Made by a program: the position numbers and the translations under genes | DNA from: Lachnospiraceae bacterium | GTDB taxonomy: Bacteria > Bacillota > Clostridia > Lachnospirales > Lachnospiraceae | DNA length: 7,024 nt | Assembly (NCBI GenBank): GCA_024691065.1 | Contig: JAILOA010000069.1 | Location: forward strand, 1 to 7,024 | Direction: 5' to 3' | The notes under the pieces: generated by a model | What the model saw: the letters and a program-made list of their open reading frames with translations, nothing else | Database searches by the model: none | What the model was told of the DNA's origin: nothing | Part shown: positions 1 through 6,688 of the stretch, piece after piece | Layout: the number at the start of each line of letters is the position of its first letter | How positions within the stretch are numbered: the stretch's first letter is position 1

Positions 1-3000
1 ATTCCGGGTACGGAGAATATTGAATTTAAGGGAACATCTGAGGATCAGGTCGCTAAAATAAAGGAGATTTATGATAATATAGAAGCTCCTGAAGATAAAA
101 TAGAATTTCTTTTAAAGATAGATGCTTATTATGCTAATAAATCGGCAATATTAATTTCGCGTCCGGAAAAAGCTAAGGAAAATGATACACCGAAATATAT
201 CTATAGCAATATTCAGAATTTGAAGAATGATTTTATAAAAACATATGTTAAAGGGAAATCAATGAAAGAGCTGGATAAGCTGACAGAAAGAATACATATT
301 CTTAAACTGAAAAGTGTTATGGATATAAAGGCAGATTATGATAAAATGTATAATTCTCTTCCTGCCACAGAAGATCCGAAAGTAAAACATAAGAAGGCTC
401 AATATTATGCAAAACTAAATCATTTAAATAATTCTTTGTATACAACTATATCGCAGTTTGATTCACTTGACTTGTCTGAACATCTGACAGATGGAGACGC
501 AATGATCGATTATCTGTATAATGAATGTGATGTTACAAACAGAACTAAAATGTCAAAACTTGCCAAGTATATGAAGTTAAAAACACCTGAGGAAGTACAG
601 AATTTTTATAATGAATATAATGCTAATCCTGATTCACGTGTGTTTGATATATATAAAAACAGGCTGTTTGCCCAAAATAAGAATGAAAATCCTGAGATGT
701 CGGATGAAGATATTATGTCCATTGTGGACAGGGATTTGATGTATACTATCAGTAATTCAATCAAGATTAAAATGATTGATGCAAAAAAAGCCAGATTTGA
801 GAAAGATTTATACAAGAAGGTTGGAATAACTAAGGAGTATTTTAATACAAACGGCTTTAAGCTTTCTGAATTATCGGCTGATACTTCAGATTCGGGTATT
901 GAAGATTGGGTAAAAAATGAAGGTGATCCATTGCTAAATGCCCAAATGGAAGATGATATGGCCGGATTCATGAAGCAAATCAATCGTCAATATGTTTTAC
1001 CTCTTGAAAAAAGAAAAGAAGACAAATTATTGAAAGCTAATTCCGCCAACAGAATCAGGAGGGCAACAGCCGATTCCTATGGATGGTTTACAAATATAGA
1101 AAGAGATGAACAAGGAACAATTGTTGTTAATAATATAGAAGGCAATCCGGAACTGACCCAGGGATTAAAGGAACTTAAATATGACTGTAATGATGATATA
1201 GGATATGATCCGGAGGTGAAATTTGCTGTTAAATCACATCGAATTACGCTAAAGCATAATATGGATAAAATTAAAAATGTGATTGCGCTACCACGTGGTA
1301 CAACAATACTCAGTATGTTTACTATATGGGCACTAGGGACCTATCCGGGTGCGGATATGACTAATTTTACCGAATTGACGGATAATAAAGATTTAATTCA
1401 CAAGTTTGCACAATTCTGTGAAAAGAATCCAACCGTGACAGCAAAAAATGAGCAAGAATTCAGGAAATCCGTACAGGCATGGAATGAGGTGTTTTTAAAT
1501 GCTACGGAAAAAGTTAAGAAATATAAGTTTCCGGAAATTAACTATGATAAGCCTGCTGAAGTAAGAAAGGTAGCCGATGAGCTTTCAATGCTTGTTTTAA
1601 TGTCCCAGGATTTTAATCAGGAAAAGGATCGCATATTTAATAATAATCTTGGTCTTCACGGAATGCAGATAATGGAAGATTATATGGGTTCAAATAAATG
1701 GGATTCGCTGATGTCTACCTGGTTAGAGATTAACAATATAATGTTACCTTATAATAGTGCATATAATCGACAAATACAAGGTTCTGCCACTAATAATGTA
1801 CTTGGAAGCGTGGTATCGCTTGCATCTAACAGAGCCCTCGCTGCTACACTTTATAATAAATGTGGCGGAAAGGATTTAAATTCGGTCATTAAGGAAAAAG
1901 GCAGTATAAGTCATATTTATCAGAAGAGTACAAACACATATTTGAATTTATATGATTATGAATGTGAGTTGAGTGATGATTATAAATCGTTTCCGGAGAT
2001 TGAAAGAAAAGTATTTATAAAATATTTGAATGGTAAAGATATTAAAACATTAAAGAAAAAATTAAAGGTATATGAAGAAAAAAATATTAAGGATTCCAAG
2101 AAAGAGATAAATTCAGTATGTATTTCATCACTGGGACAGGGGTTCCAGAGTGACTTAAATATGGATGTTTTGAAGAATACTCTTCTTAATCTCAACAATG
2201 ATGCACAGTCTGTCATTGATTTTGTACAGAGTAAAGAAAATATGCCGGGAAAAAATGTCACGGGATCCACACTTGTATCTAAAACAGTCAATGGTTTTAT
2301 GGATATCAGATACCGCTCAATGCTTTATAAGGCAGGGATTGAGAAAAAGGATGCTTTGCTGATAGATGGTAAAACAATTGATGAGATGTGGGGTAAAAAG
2401 TATAAGAATGTTACTGATCCGGTTTTAAGGGAGCACTGCTATCAGGTAGAACTTCTTAAAAAAATAGCAGAAGGAAATAGCATAATCAGTGCGAGAAATA
2501 TTAATTACAGTCCTTCCAATAAGTTTAGATACGCAGGTGATGTATTGGTATCACTGCCGGCTGAGAAAATGAAGGATATCAAGCATAATTTAGACGTATA
2601 TGTAGCCGGCACCAAGGATATGCTTACTAAGCTTAAGGAAGCACAATCAGCGCTTTTAACAACACATCCGAATTATAATGCAAATAATGAAAGAGCGGCA
2701 AAACGTGAAATCGGTAATGTGGGATCCGATTTATTTCAAAATATGGAAACTGCGCTTGCGGATTGTATAAATGCAATCGAAAAGAATAATGTACAAGGCC
2801 CTACTCCGGAGGTTGTTATCGAAAAGCTTAATAAACTTAAGAATGCTTCCGAAACATATTTTGATAAAAGAAATACAGTCTACAGTATGTTCTTCGGAAA
2901 GAGTGAAAAAAGCGGTACAGAAAGGCTTAAGCAGTCAAATATATTGAGAAAAGCTCTTCCGGACATGATTACTGATTATGCAATGCTTAGGCAGGGAATT

Positions 3001-4263
3001 GATGAAAAACTTATATGTTCAGGAGGCAATACATTTGATAAAGCAAATATTGGTCATATCAAAATGTCACTTGATAAAATGAAAAATGTAAAGGTAGACA
3101 CATACGGATTAAGGGAGATGCCTCAAATTGCAGAAAATGAACTAAAGACAGAATATAATAACCGTAAAACAGTTTCCGCTGCGCTTAAAGACGGTCTTAA
3201 GAGACTTGGCAGGAATCTCGATGAACTTATGGTTCACAAGGGCGAGATGGATGCGTATGATGCAGCGCTTGCATTCCAGGCAAAGAATTATATGGAAAAA
3301 ATGCAGGTGAGAAACTTTACGCCGGAGCAGATAAACACGATGAAAACCGAAATAGAACAAAAATTTGCGGACAATACATTTAAGAGAGATGCCGAGAAGC
3401 TTGCGAAGAATCCTGTGTTTAAAGCATTTGTAAAGGAGAATAAAGGCCTTGACTTCAAGGAATGGAGAGATATCGAAAAAGACAGTAAAAAGTTAAATGA
3501 CAGTTATATAATGGATATCAAGTTCATGAAGGGAAATGTAAATGCCATCGGAAATAATCCGGCCGGCGCAAACGGGGCAAATGCCGCAAATGCCGGCGCA
3601 GCAAACGGTGCAAATGCCGCAAATGCCGGTGCAGCAAACGGTGCAAATGCCGCAAATGCCGCAAATGCCGCTGCTGTCGGTGTAGCAAACGGTGCAAACG
3701 CCGCAAATGCCGGTGCAGCAAATGGTGCAAATGCCGCTGCAGTAAATGGTGCAAATGCTGTAAATGCCGCTGCTGTGAAGAAGGCGGAAGCCACTTGTGT
3801 GGCAAAATATATCCTCACGGGAAGTCCGACCGCTAAACTCGGTTCCGCAAGTAAGACAAGCAATACCATGAGATATAAGAGACTCGGGGAATATATATCC
3901 AAGACTATTCTTACCAAACCAACCAGCAAGGTAATGCTTGATGCAATTGCATGCGGAAAGCTTAAATATGAGAAGGTTGAAAAGAGTGTAATTGATATAT
4001 TTAAGAGTAAGAAAATGTTTGCTGACAATAAGTACAACGAGGATGAAATCAGAAGAAAGATTGAGAGCGGAGAATTCGTGAATACGGTGGAGAAAACGCT
4101 CATAAAGCAGGCAGAAAACAGTGCGAATGCTGTTGTACAGAAGATTCCGCAGAGGGAAATCAGAAATATTCAGATTAATCAAAACGGAGTACAGGGACCG
4201 GCCGCAGGCCAGGGGCAACAGGCGCAGAATCCACAGGCCGGAGGACAGGGTCCGGCAATGTAG
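1..4263 (+). CDS. Very large uncharacterised protein, 5'-partial (1420 codons visible)
   Basis: The frame is open from base 1 to a TAG stop at 4261-4263, so the N-terminus lies upstream. A TTG at 220 is in frame, but there is no stop before it and no ribosome binding site, so it is not the real start. I do not recognise the family. The visible protein is rich in Lys, Asn, Asp and Glu and looks mostly alpha-helical. It has no convincing membrane span; the most hydrophobic stretch is around residues 427-449. A DGKTIDEMWGKKY segment near residue 789 looks like a conserved motif. Residues about 1188-1259 are a Gly/Ala/Asn linker. A basic helical segment of about 135 residues follows, then a Gln/Gly/Pro-rich tail ending in GQGPAM. 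Because the N-terminus is missing, secretion cannot be judged. A strong terminator lies 46 bp downstream, so it probably ends its own transcript. That this is a real gene is nearly certain; its function is unknown. Confidence 0.93.
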   Translation: MPGTENIEFKGTSEDQVAKIKEIYDNIEAPEDKIEFLLKIDAYYANKSAILISRPEKAKENDTPKYIYSNIQNLKNDFIKTYVKGKSMKELDKLTERIHILKLKSVMDIKADYDKMYNSLPATEDPKVKHKKAQYYAKLNHLNNSLYTTISQFDSLDLSEHLTDGDAMIDYLYNECDVTNRTKMSKLAKYMKLKTPEEVQNFYNEYNANPDSRVFDIYKNRLFAQNKNENPEMSDEDIMSIVDRDLMYTISNSIKIKMIDAKKARFEKDLYKKVGITKEYFNTNGFKLSELSADTSDSGIEDWVKNEGDPLLNAQMEDDMAGFMKQINRQYVLPLEKRKEDKLLKANSANRIRRATADSYGWFTNIERDEQGTIVVNNIEGNPELTQGLKELKYDCNDDIGYDPEVKFAVKSHRITLKHNMDKIKNVIALPRGTTILSMFTIWALGTYPGADMTNFTELTDNKDLIHKFAQFCEKNPTVTAKNEQEFRKSVQAWNEVFLNATEKVKKYKFPEINYDKPAEVRKVADELSMLVLMSQDFNQEKDRIFNNNLGLHGMQIMEDYMGSNKWDSLMSTWLEINNIMLPYNSAYNRQIQGSATNNVLGSVVSLASNRALAATLYNKCGGKDLNSVIKEKGSISHIYQKSTNTYLNLYDYECELSDDYKSFPEIERKVFIKYLNGKDIKTLKKKLKVYEEKNIKDSKKEINSVCISSLGQGFQSDLNMDVLKNTLLNLNNDAQSVIDFVQSKENMPGKNVTGSTLVSKTVNGFMDIRYRSMLYKAGIEKKDALLIDGKTIDEMWGKKYKNVTDPVLREHCYQVELLKKIAEGNSIISARNINYSPSNKFRYAGDVLVSLPAEKMKDIKHNLDVYVAGTKDMLTKLKEAQSALLTTHPNYNANNERAAKREIGNVGSDLFQNMETALADCINAIEKNNVQGPTPEVVIEKLNKLKNASETYFDKRNTVYSMFFGKSEKSGTERLKQSNILRKALPDMITDYAMLRQGIDEKLICSGGNTFDKANIGHIKMSLDKMKNVKVDTYGLREMPQIAENELKTEYNNRKTVSAALKDGLKRLGRNLDELMVHKGEMDAYDAALAFQAKNYMEKMQVRNFTPEQINTMKTEIEQKFADNTFKRDAEKLAKNPVFKAFVKENKGLDFKEWRDIEKDSKKLNDSYIMDIKFMKGNVNAIGNNPAGANGANAANAGAANGANAANAGAANGANAANAANAAAVGVANGANAANAGAANGANAAAVNGANAVNAAAVKKAEATCVAKYILTGSPTAKLGSASKTSNTMRYKRLGEYISKTILTKPTSKVMLDAIACGKLKYEKVEKSVIDIFKSKKMFADNKYNEDEIRRKIESGEFVNTVEKTLIKQAENSANAVVQKIPQREIRNIQINQNGVQGPAAGQGQQAQNPQAGGQGPAM
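3562..3777 (+). repeat. In-frame Gly/Ala/Asn repeat block, 33-bp period
   Basis: Codons gca, aat, gcc, aac and ggt recur to give an 11-residue unit, GAANGANAANA. The clearest copies start at 3595 and 3628, and degenerate copies follow to about 3777. The block is visibly more GC-rich than the rest of the gene and uses nearly identical codons in each copy, which points to recent expansion by slippage or unequal exchange. The period is a multiple of three, so changes in copy number keep the frame. It probably acts as a flexible linker between the long N-terminal part and the basic C-terminal segment; that role is inferred. Confidence 0.9.
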
Positions 4264-4309
4264 TATATATGTGCTGTCAGCTTAAGTAAAATATATAATT
4301 TTAAATAAT

Positions 4310-4360
4310 AAAAGTGTCAATTGGCTTTGATGTGAAAGCAGAGCCGGTTGGCACTTTTTT
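4310..4360 (+). terminator. Intrinsic terminator after the large gene
   Basis: The left arm 4310-4326 pairs with the right arm 4342-4358 over 17 bp without a mismatch if G-U pairs are allowed, with a 15-nt loop. A run of six T at 4355-4360 follows a G/C-containing stem. This is the textbook form of a Rho-independent terminator and it sits 46 bp after the stop codon. The A-run at the start of the left arm would give a T-run on the other strand, but no - strand gene reads into it. Confidence 0.92.
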
Positions 4361-4469
4361 GTTAAAACCCTTTAAAATAGGGGGTTACAGCGGTTAAGTA
4401 ATGATTTGTTTAAAACAAGAAAAACAAAAAATAATACAAAAAATACAAAAATTCTGTTAAAAATTACAA

Positions 4470-4501
4470 TTGCGATTATATTTCAAAATTTCTGTTATTA
4501 T
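4470..4501 (+). promoter_or_regulatory. Candidate extended -10 promoter for the LRR gene
   Basis: TATTAT at 4496-4501 matches the -10 consensus at five of six positions and is preceded by TG at 4493-4494 with one base between, the extended -10 arrangement. The best -35-like hexamer is TTGCGA at 4470-4475, but its 20-bp spacer is long, so the extended -10 would have to do most of the work. An A-rich tract at about 4410-4450 lies upstream and could act as an UP element. Transcription would start near 4508, giving a leader of about 135 nt. It fits the need for a new promoter after the terminator at 4310-4360. It was found by eye only. Confidence 0.5.
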
Positions 4502-4523
4502 AGAATCACAGCAAGGGAACATA

Positions 4524-4553
4524 CAGAAAAGATTTCAGTAAATTCCTTTTCTG
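4524..4553 (+). promoter_or_regulatory. Hairpin in the leader of the LRR gene
   Basis: CAGAAAAG at 4524-4531 is exactly complementary to CTTTTCTG at 4546-4553, with a 14-nt loop that can add a few more A-T pairs. It lies about 90 nt before the start codon and a few bases after the predicted transcription start. No T-tract follows, so it is not a terminator on this strand. It could protect the 5' end of the mRNA; I see no riboswitch consensus around it. Confidence 0.4.
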
Positions 4554-4631
4554 AAAAAAATAAAAACAAAAAATAAAATTTTAAATGGATTATAAAATTT
4601 CTCAAAAGGGTGGGAATTTTAAATCCGGAAT

Positions 4632-4636
4632 GGAGG
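4632..4636 (+). promoter_or_regulatory. Ribosome binding site GGAGG that sets the start of the LRR gene
   Basis: GGAGG lies 6 nt before ATG 4643. This makes ATG 4643 the start rather than the in-frame GTG at 4610, which would add 11 residues in front of the signal peptide and would put this site inside the coding region. Confidence 0.85.
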
Positions 4637-4642
4637 ACAATT

Positions 4643-5419
4643 ATGAAAAATTTAACAAAGGTTATGGGAACATTTGCAGTAGCAGGAATCGTAGGATTAG
4701 GATTACAGGTAACAACACCGATGGCAGCATCAATTGAGTACAGCAATTATTCAAGTTATGCTAGTTTGTACAATGAGTATACTTCAAACGACAATGAAAG
4801 CTTACCACCGAATTTCACAAATCTTGGTGATGCGGATCCTGAAGATTTACCTGAGGAAGACGAAACAATTTACAACGATGGCGGCATTTATATGGTAACT
4901 GATGAAGTAAACTTCGATGTTGAAGTTTTGGACGAAGATGTTTATGCATCAACAAGCGGCGCTTATAATTACGGCGAAGTAACATATGTAAGACCAAGCA
5001 GCAGGACATGTTCATCACAGGATATTCCGGATTACATCACAGTTTCAGGATATGTATATCAGGTAACAGCAATTGAGAGCGATGCATTTAGTGGATGCAG
5101 AAATCTCAGATCCGTATCAGTAGGTGCAAATGTAATCGAAATCGGCGACGAAGCATTTAAGGGATGCAGAAAACTTAGATATATCGAAATGAATGCAAAT
5201 GTAGGCGAAATCGGAAGCGATACATTTAAAGGATGCAAGAGCCTTAAGAAGATTGATATCAGCGGAATGGCAACCACTTCAACAGAAGGCGATGACTTCT
5301 TCAGCTGGACACAGCTCGCATTCAACACAAATTACAGAAAAGCAAACAGAGAATGTGGCGATTACCAGTCAATGTTCTCAATGAGCGGCCTTAGAAACAG
5401 CGTAAAAGTAGTCGGATAA
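4643..5419 (+). CDS. Secreted BspA-type leucine-rich repeat protein (258 aa)
   Basis: Residues 1-29 are a signal peptide: Lys near the N-terminus, a hydrophobic core (FAVAGIVGLGL) and likely cleavage after PMA or PMAA. The next part, to about residue 104, is Tyr/Asn/Ser-rich and then strongly acidic (DADPEDLPEEDE and onward). An IPDYITVSGYVYQVTAI-type strand leads into three LRR_5 repeats of exactly 23 residues at 141-163, 164-186 and 187-209, each with the AF/TF-x-GC-x-x-L core. A 49-residue end without LPXTG, membrane span or wall-binding repeats follows. BspA-type LRR proteins are known as surface or secreted proteins that bind host proteins or other cells. Three repeats is short for the family, so binding rather than catalysis is the likely role. 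The gene follows a terminator and has its own candidate promoter. Its last codons lie inside the first unit of a 40-bp tandem repeat, where a unit-specific TAA ends it. The exported LRR assignment is firm; the ligand is unknown. Confidence 0.9.
   Translation: MKNLTKVMGTFAVAGIVGLGLQVTTPMAASIEYSNYSSYASLYNEYTSNDNESLPPNFTNLGDADPEDLPEEDETIYNDGGIYMVTDEVNFDVEVLDEDVYASTSGAYNYGEVTYVRPSSRTCSSQDIPDYITVSGYVYQVTAIESDAFSGCRNLRSVSVGANVIEIGDEAFKGCRKLRYIEMNANVGEIGSDTFKGCKSLKKIDISGMATTSTEGDDFFSWTQLAFNTNYRKANRECGDYQSMFSMSGLRNSVKVVG
5063..5269 (+). repeat. Three 69-bp units coding the LRR_5 repeats
   Basis: The units are 5063-5131, 5132-5200 and 5201-5269. Each contains a conserved stretch coding for F-x-GC-(R/K)-x-L followed by an I/V-rich beta strand and an xAN or SGM turn. 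The DNA copies are diverged but clearly related, as expected for LRR units that arose by in-frame duplication. The invariant Cys of each unit is typical of BspA-type repeats. Confidence 0.85.
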
Positions 5420-5548
5420 GATGAGAGGCCTTAGAAACAGCGTAAAAGTTGTCGGAAAAGATTAGCGGCCTTAGAAACAGCGTAAAAGTTGTCGGAAAAG
5501 ATTAAAAGCCTTAGAAACAGCGTAAAAGTTGTCGGAAAAGATTAAAAG
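5381..5548 (+). repeat. 40-bp tandem repeat (4.2 units) built from the 3' end of the LRR gene
   Basis: Units are 5381-5420, 5421-5460, 5461-5500 and 5501-5540, plus a partial unit 5541-5548. The core from CCTTAGAAACAGCG to GTCGGA is nearly invariant. Unit 1 is coding and gives the last residues (SGLRNSVKVVG) of the LRR protein; its GGATAAG creates the stop where the later units have GGAAAAG. Units 2-4, each read in its own frame, encode LRNSVKVVGKD followed by a stop. The period is 3n+1, so each copy shifts frame. There are no unique spacers, so it is not CRISPR. The likely origin is slipped-strand amplification of the gene's end. Confidence 0.95.
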
Positions 5549-5589
5549 AAATGTAATTTCCAGAAGTTACTTTTCTGGAAATTGCATTT
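5549..5589 (+). terminator. 17-bp stem-loop between the LRR and lectin genes (possible weak terminator)
   Basis: The arms 5549-5565 and 5573-5589 pair over 17 bp with one G-U and a 7-nt loop, including an uninterrupted 11-bp core AATTTCCAGAA. The base of the stem is AAATG/CATTT, so the only T-run is within the stem, and what follows is A-rich rather than T-rich. It may be a weak terminator, an RNA-processing site or a stabiliser of the upstream mRNA. It also overlaps an in-frame TTG at 5582, which is another reason not to start the lectin gene there. Confidence 0.5.
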
Positions 5590-5616
5590 AAAAATAATAA
5601 AAAATGTAAATCAAAC

Positions 5617-5620
5617 GGAG
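5617..5620 (+). promoter_or_regulatory. Ribosome binding site GGAG for the lectin gene
   Basis: GGAG sits 9 nt before ATG 5630 with an A-rich spacer. It favours ATG 5630 over TTG 5582 (inside the upstream hairpin) and over the internal ATG at 5663-5665, which has no such site. I see no strong promoter between the repeat array and this site, so transcription may come from upstream. Confidence 0.75.
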
Positions 5621-5629
5621 AATAAAAAA

Positions 5630-6688
5630 ATGTTAATAGGAAAGAATAATAAGTCAAAATTTATGAGTAAAGTATTAGTTGCAGCAATGGTGATTGGTTC
5701 AGTTAATTGTGTTGGAAATTCAGTAAATGCATCTGCCATTGAAAATGCAATTTCTACCAGCAATGCATTTTCAGCAAATAACGGATATACCACTAATAGT
5801 GCATATACTACAAATAATGGATATACCACTAATAGCGCATATACAACAAATAACGGATATGCAACAAATAACGGATATGCTTCAAATTACGGATATGCAA
5901 CCAATAATGGATATGCAACTACTAATTCATCAACGGCTGCTGTTCAGGTTAAACAAGCACATACATATTACCTCTTTGAATTAGGTCTTGAGTGGGATGC
6001 GGCAGAGCAATATTGTGAGAATTTGGGTGGACATCTTGTAACCATTACATCCCAGGAAGAACAGAATAAAGTAGAAGAAATTTTGGTACCCGGAGTAAAA
6101 AATAGTTATTGGATTGGTGGTAAAAATGTAAATGGCGACTGGAAGTGGGTAACGGGAGAAACATTTACTTATGAAAACTGGGGACCTTCACAGCCGGATA
6201 ATCATGGAACATACAATAACGACGAAGATGCAATAATGGTCTACAGAAATGAAAATCCTTTCAGAAGATCATATTTGGGATCCTGGAATGACTTAGCACA
6301 TGACGGAACTTGCGGAACAGAAGAATTCTTCGGATTAAATAATTTCGGATTCATCTGTGAATGGGATTCAGTGGTAAATGTAGATAGTCTGATTAATTCA
6401 GCAAATACAAATAGTACTAATAATTCAATTAATAAAACATATAAAACAAGCATTAACTTAAAAAACAAAAAATCATATAAGAAATCAAAGAAAGTTAAGA
6501 TTACAAACAAAGGCGGTATTTATAAGGTATTTCTTAATAAAAAGACTATAAGAGTGCACAATAAAACAAATTTCAAGTTTAAACTTTCAAAGTACAAAAG
6601 TGCATTGAAGAAAAAAGGCAAAATGAACAAAATTACAGTACAGGCTTCAAATAATAAAAAGACAAAAGTTAAATTTAAAACAAAATAA
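5630..6688 (+). CDS. Secreted C-type lectin-like domain protein with Tyr/Asn repeat and Lys-rich Ig-like tail (352 aa)
   Basis: Residues 1-36 form a signal peptide: a Lys-rich start, the core VLVAAMVIGSV and likely cleavage after NASA. Residues 48-97 are hexapeptide repeats of the NNGYTT type. Residues 110-246 are a C-type lectin-like domain, with WDAAEQYCENLGGHL at 122-136, YWIGG at 160-164, NW at 183-184, QPD at 188-190, E199, WND at 219-221 and FICEW at 241-245. C129 and C243 fit the conserved disulfide. C228 fits the third canonical Cys, but its partner position appears to be Ala201. In animal lectins QPD with Glu and WND forms the calcium site that binds galactose-type sugars; use of it here is inferred. 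Residues about 269-352 resemble a bacterial Ig-like domain (GIYKVFLNKK, then FKFKLSKYKSALKKKGK), with 30 Lys and no Asp or Glu. There is no LPXTG. The basic tail could hold the protein on anionic wall polymers. Domain calls are strong; the ligand is unproven. Confidence 0.92.
   Translation: MLIGKNNKSKFMSKVLVAAMVIGSVNCVGNSVNASAIENAISTSNAFSANNGYTTNSAYTTNNGYTTNSAYTTNNGYATNNGYASNYGYATNNGYATTNSSTAAVQVKQAHTYYLFELGLEWDAAEQYCENLGGHLVTITSQEEQNKVEEILVPGVKNSYWIGGKNVNGDWKWVTGETFTYENWGPSQPDNHGTYNNDEDAIMVYRNENPFRRSYLGSWNDLAHDGTCGTEEFFGLNNFGFICEWDSVVNVDSLINSANTNSTNNSINKTYKTSINLKNKKSYKKSKKVKITNKGGIYKVFLNKKTIRVHNKTNFKFKLSKYKSALKKKGKMNKITVQASNNKKTKVKFKTK
5771..5920 (+). repeat. 18-bp in-frame repeats coding NNGYTT-type hexapeptides
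   Basis: A Tyr occurs every six residues from Y53 to Y95. The first part alternates NNGYTT and NSAYTT, a 36-bp double unit; the later part is NNGYAT-like. Codons are reused between copies with third-base changes. The block links the signal peptide to the lectin domain and would be an uncharged, Tyr/Asn-rich spacer on the mature protein. Confidence 0.9.
6580..6627 (+). repeat. Left arm of a perfect 48-bp inverted repeat, inside the lectin gene
   Basis: These 48 bases code LSKYKSALKKKGKM of the Ig-like tail and are exactly repeated in reverse complement at 6977-7024, with 349 bp between the arms. Identity ends at 6628. Because the right arm reaches the window edge, the true repeat may be longer than 48 bp. 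Confidence 0.97.

Noticed and set aside
3493..4218. Long - strand open frames, one giving a Cys-rich protein and another an Ala/Phe-rich protein
   Set aside because: They are antisense shadows of the Gly/Ala/Asn repeat and its flanks, with no ribosome binding site. The + strand frame continues through them.
4366..4386. Dyad AACCC...GGGTT as an operator
   Set aside because: Only five base pairs match, it is off-centre, and it lies over 80 bp upstream of the candidate promoter elements; too weak to call.
4610..4642. GTG 4610 as start of the LRR gene
   Set aside because: The GGAGG at 4632-4636 would then be inside the gene, and 11 polar residues would precede the signal peptide.
5381..5548. 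CRISPR array
   Set aside because: The 40-bp units abut directly with no unique spacers, and the first unit is coding sequence of the LRR gene.
5381..5548. Idea that the 3n+1 array supplies the same C-terminal tail to ribosomes in any frame
   Set aside because: In unit 1 the other two frames hit stops at once (TGA at 5382, TAG at 5392), so frameshifted ribosomes could not reach the later copies.
5582..5629. TTG 5582 as start of the lectin gene
   Set aside because: It lies inside the 17-bp hairpin without a ribosome binding site, whereas GGAG before ATG 5630 is well placed.
5727..5984. Alternative + strand frame rich in His, Ile and Gln across the hexapeptide repeat
   Set aside because: It is the periodic repeat read in another frame, inside the well-supported lectin gene and without its own ribosome binding site.
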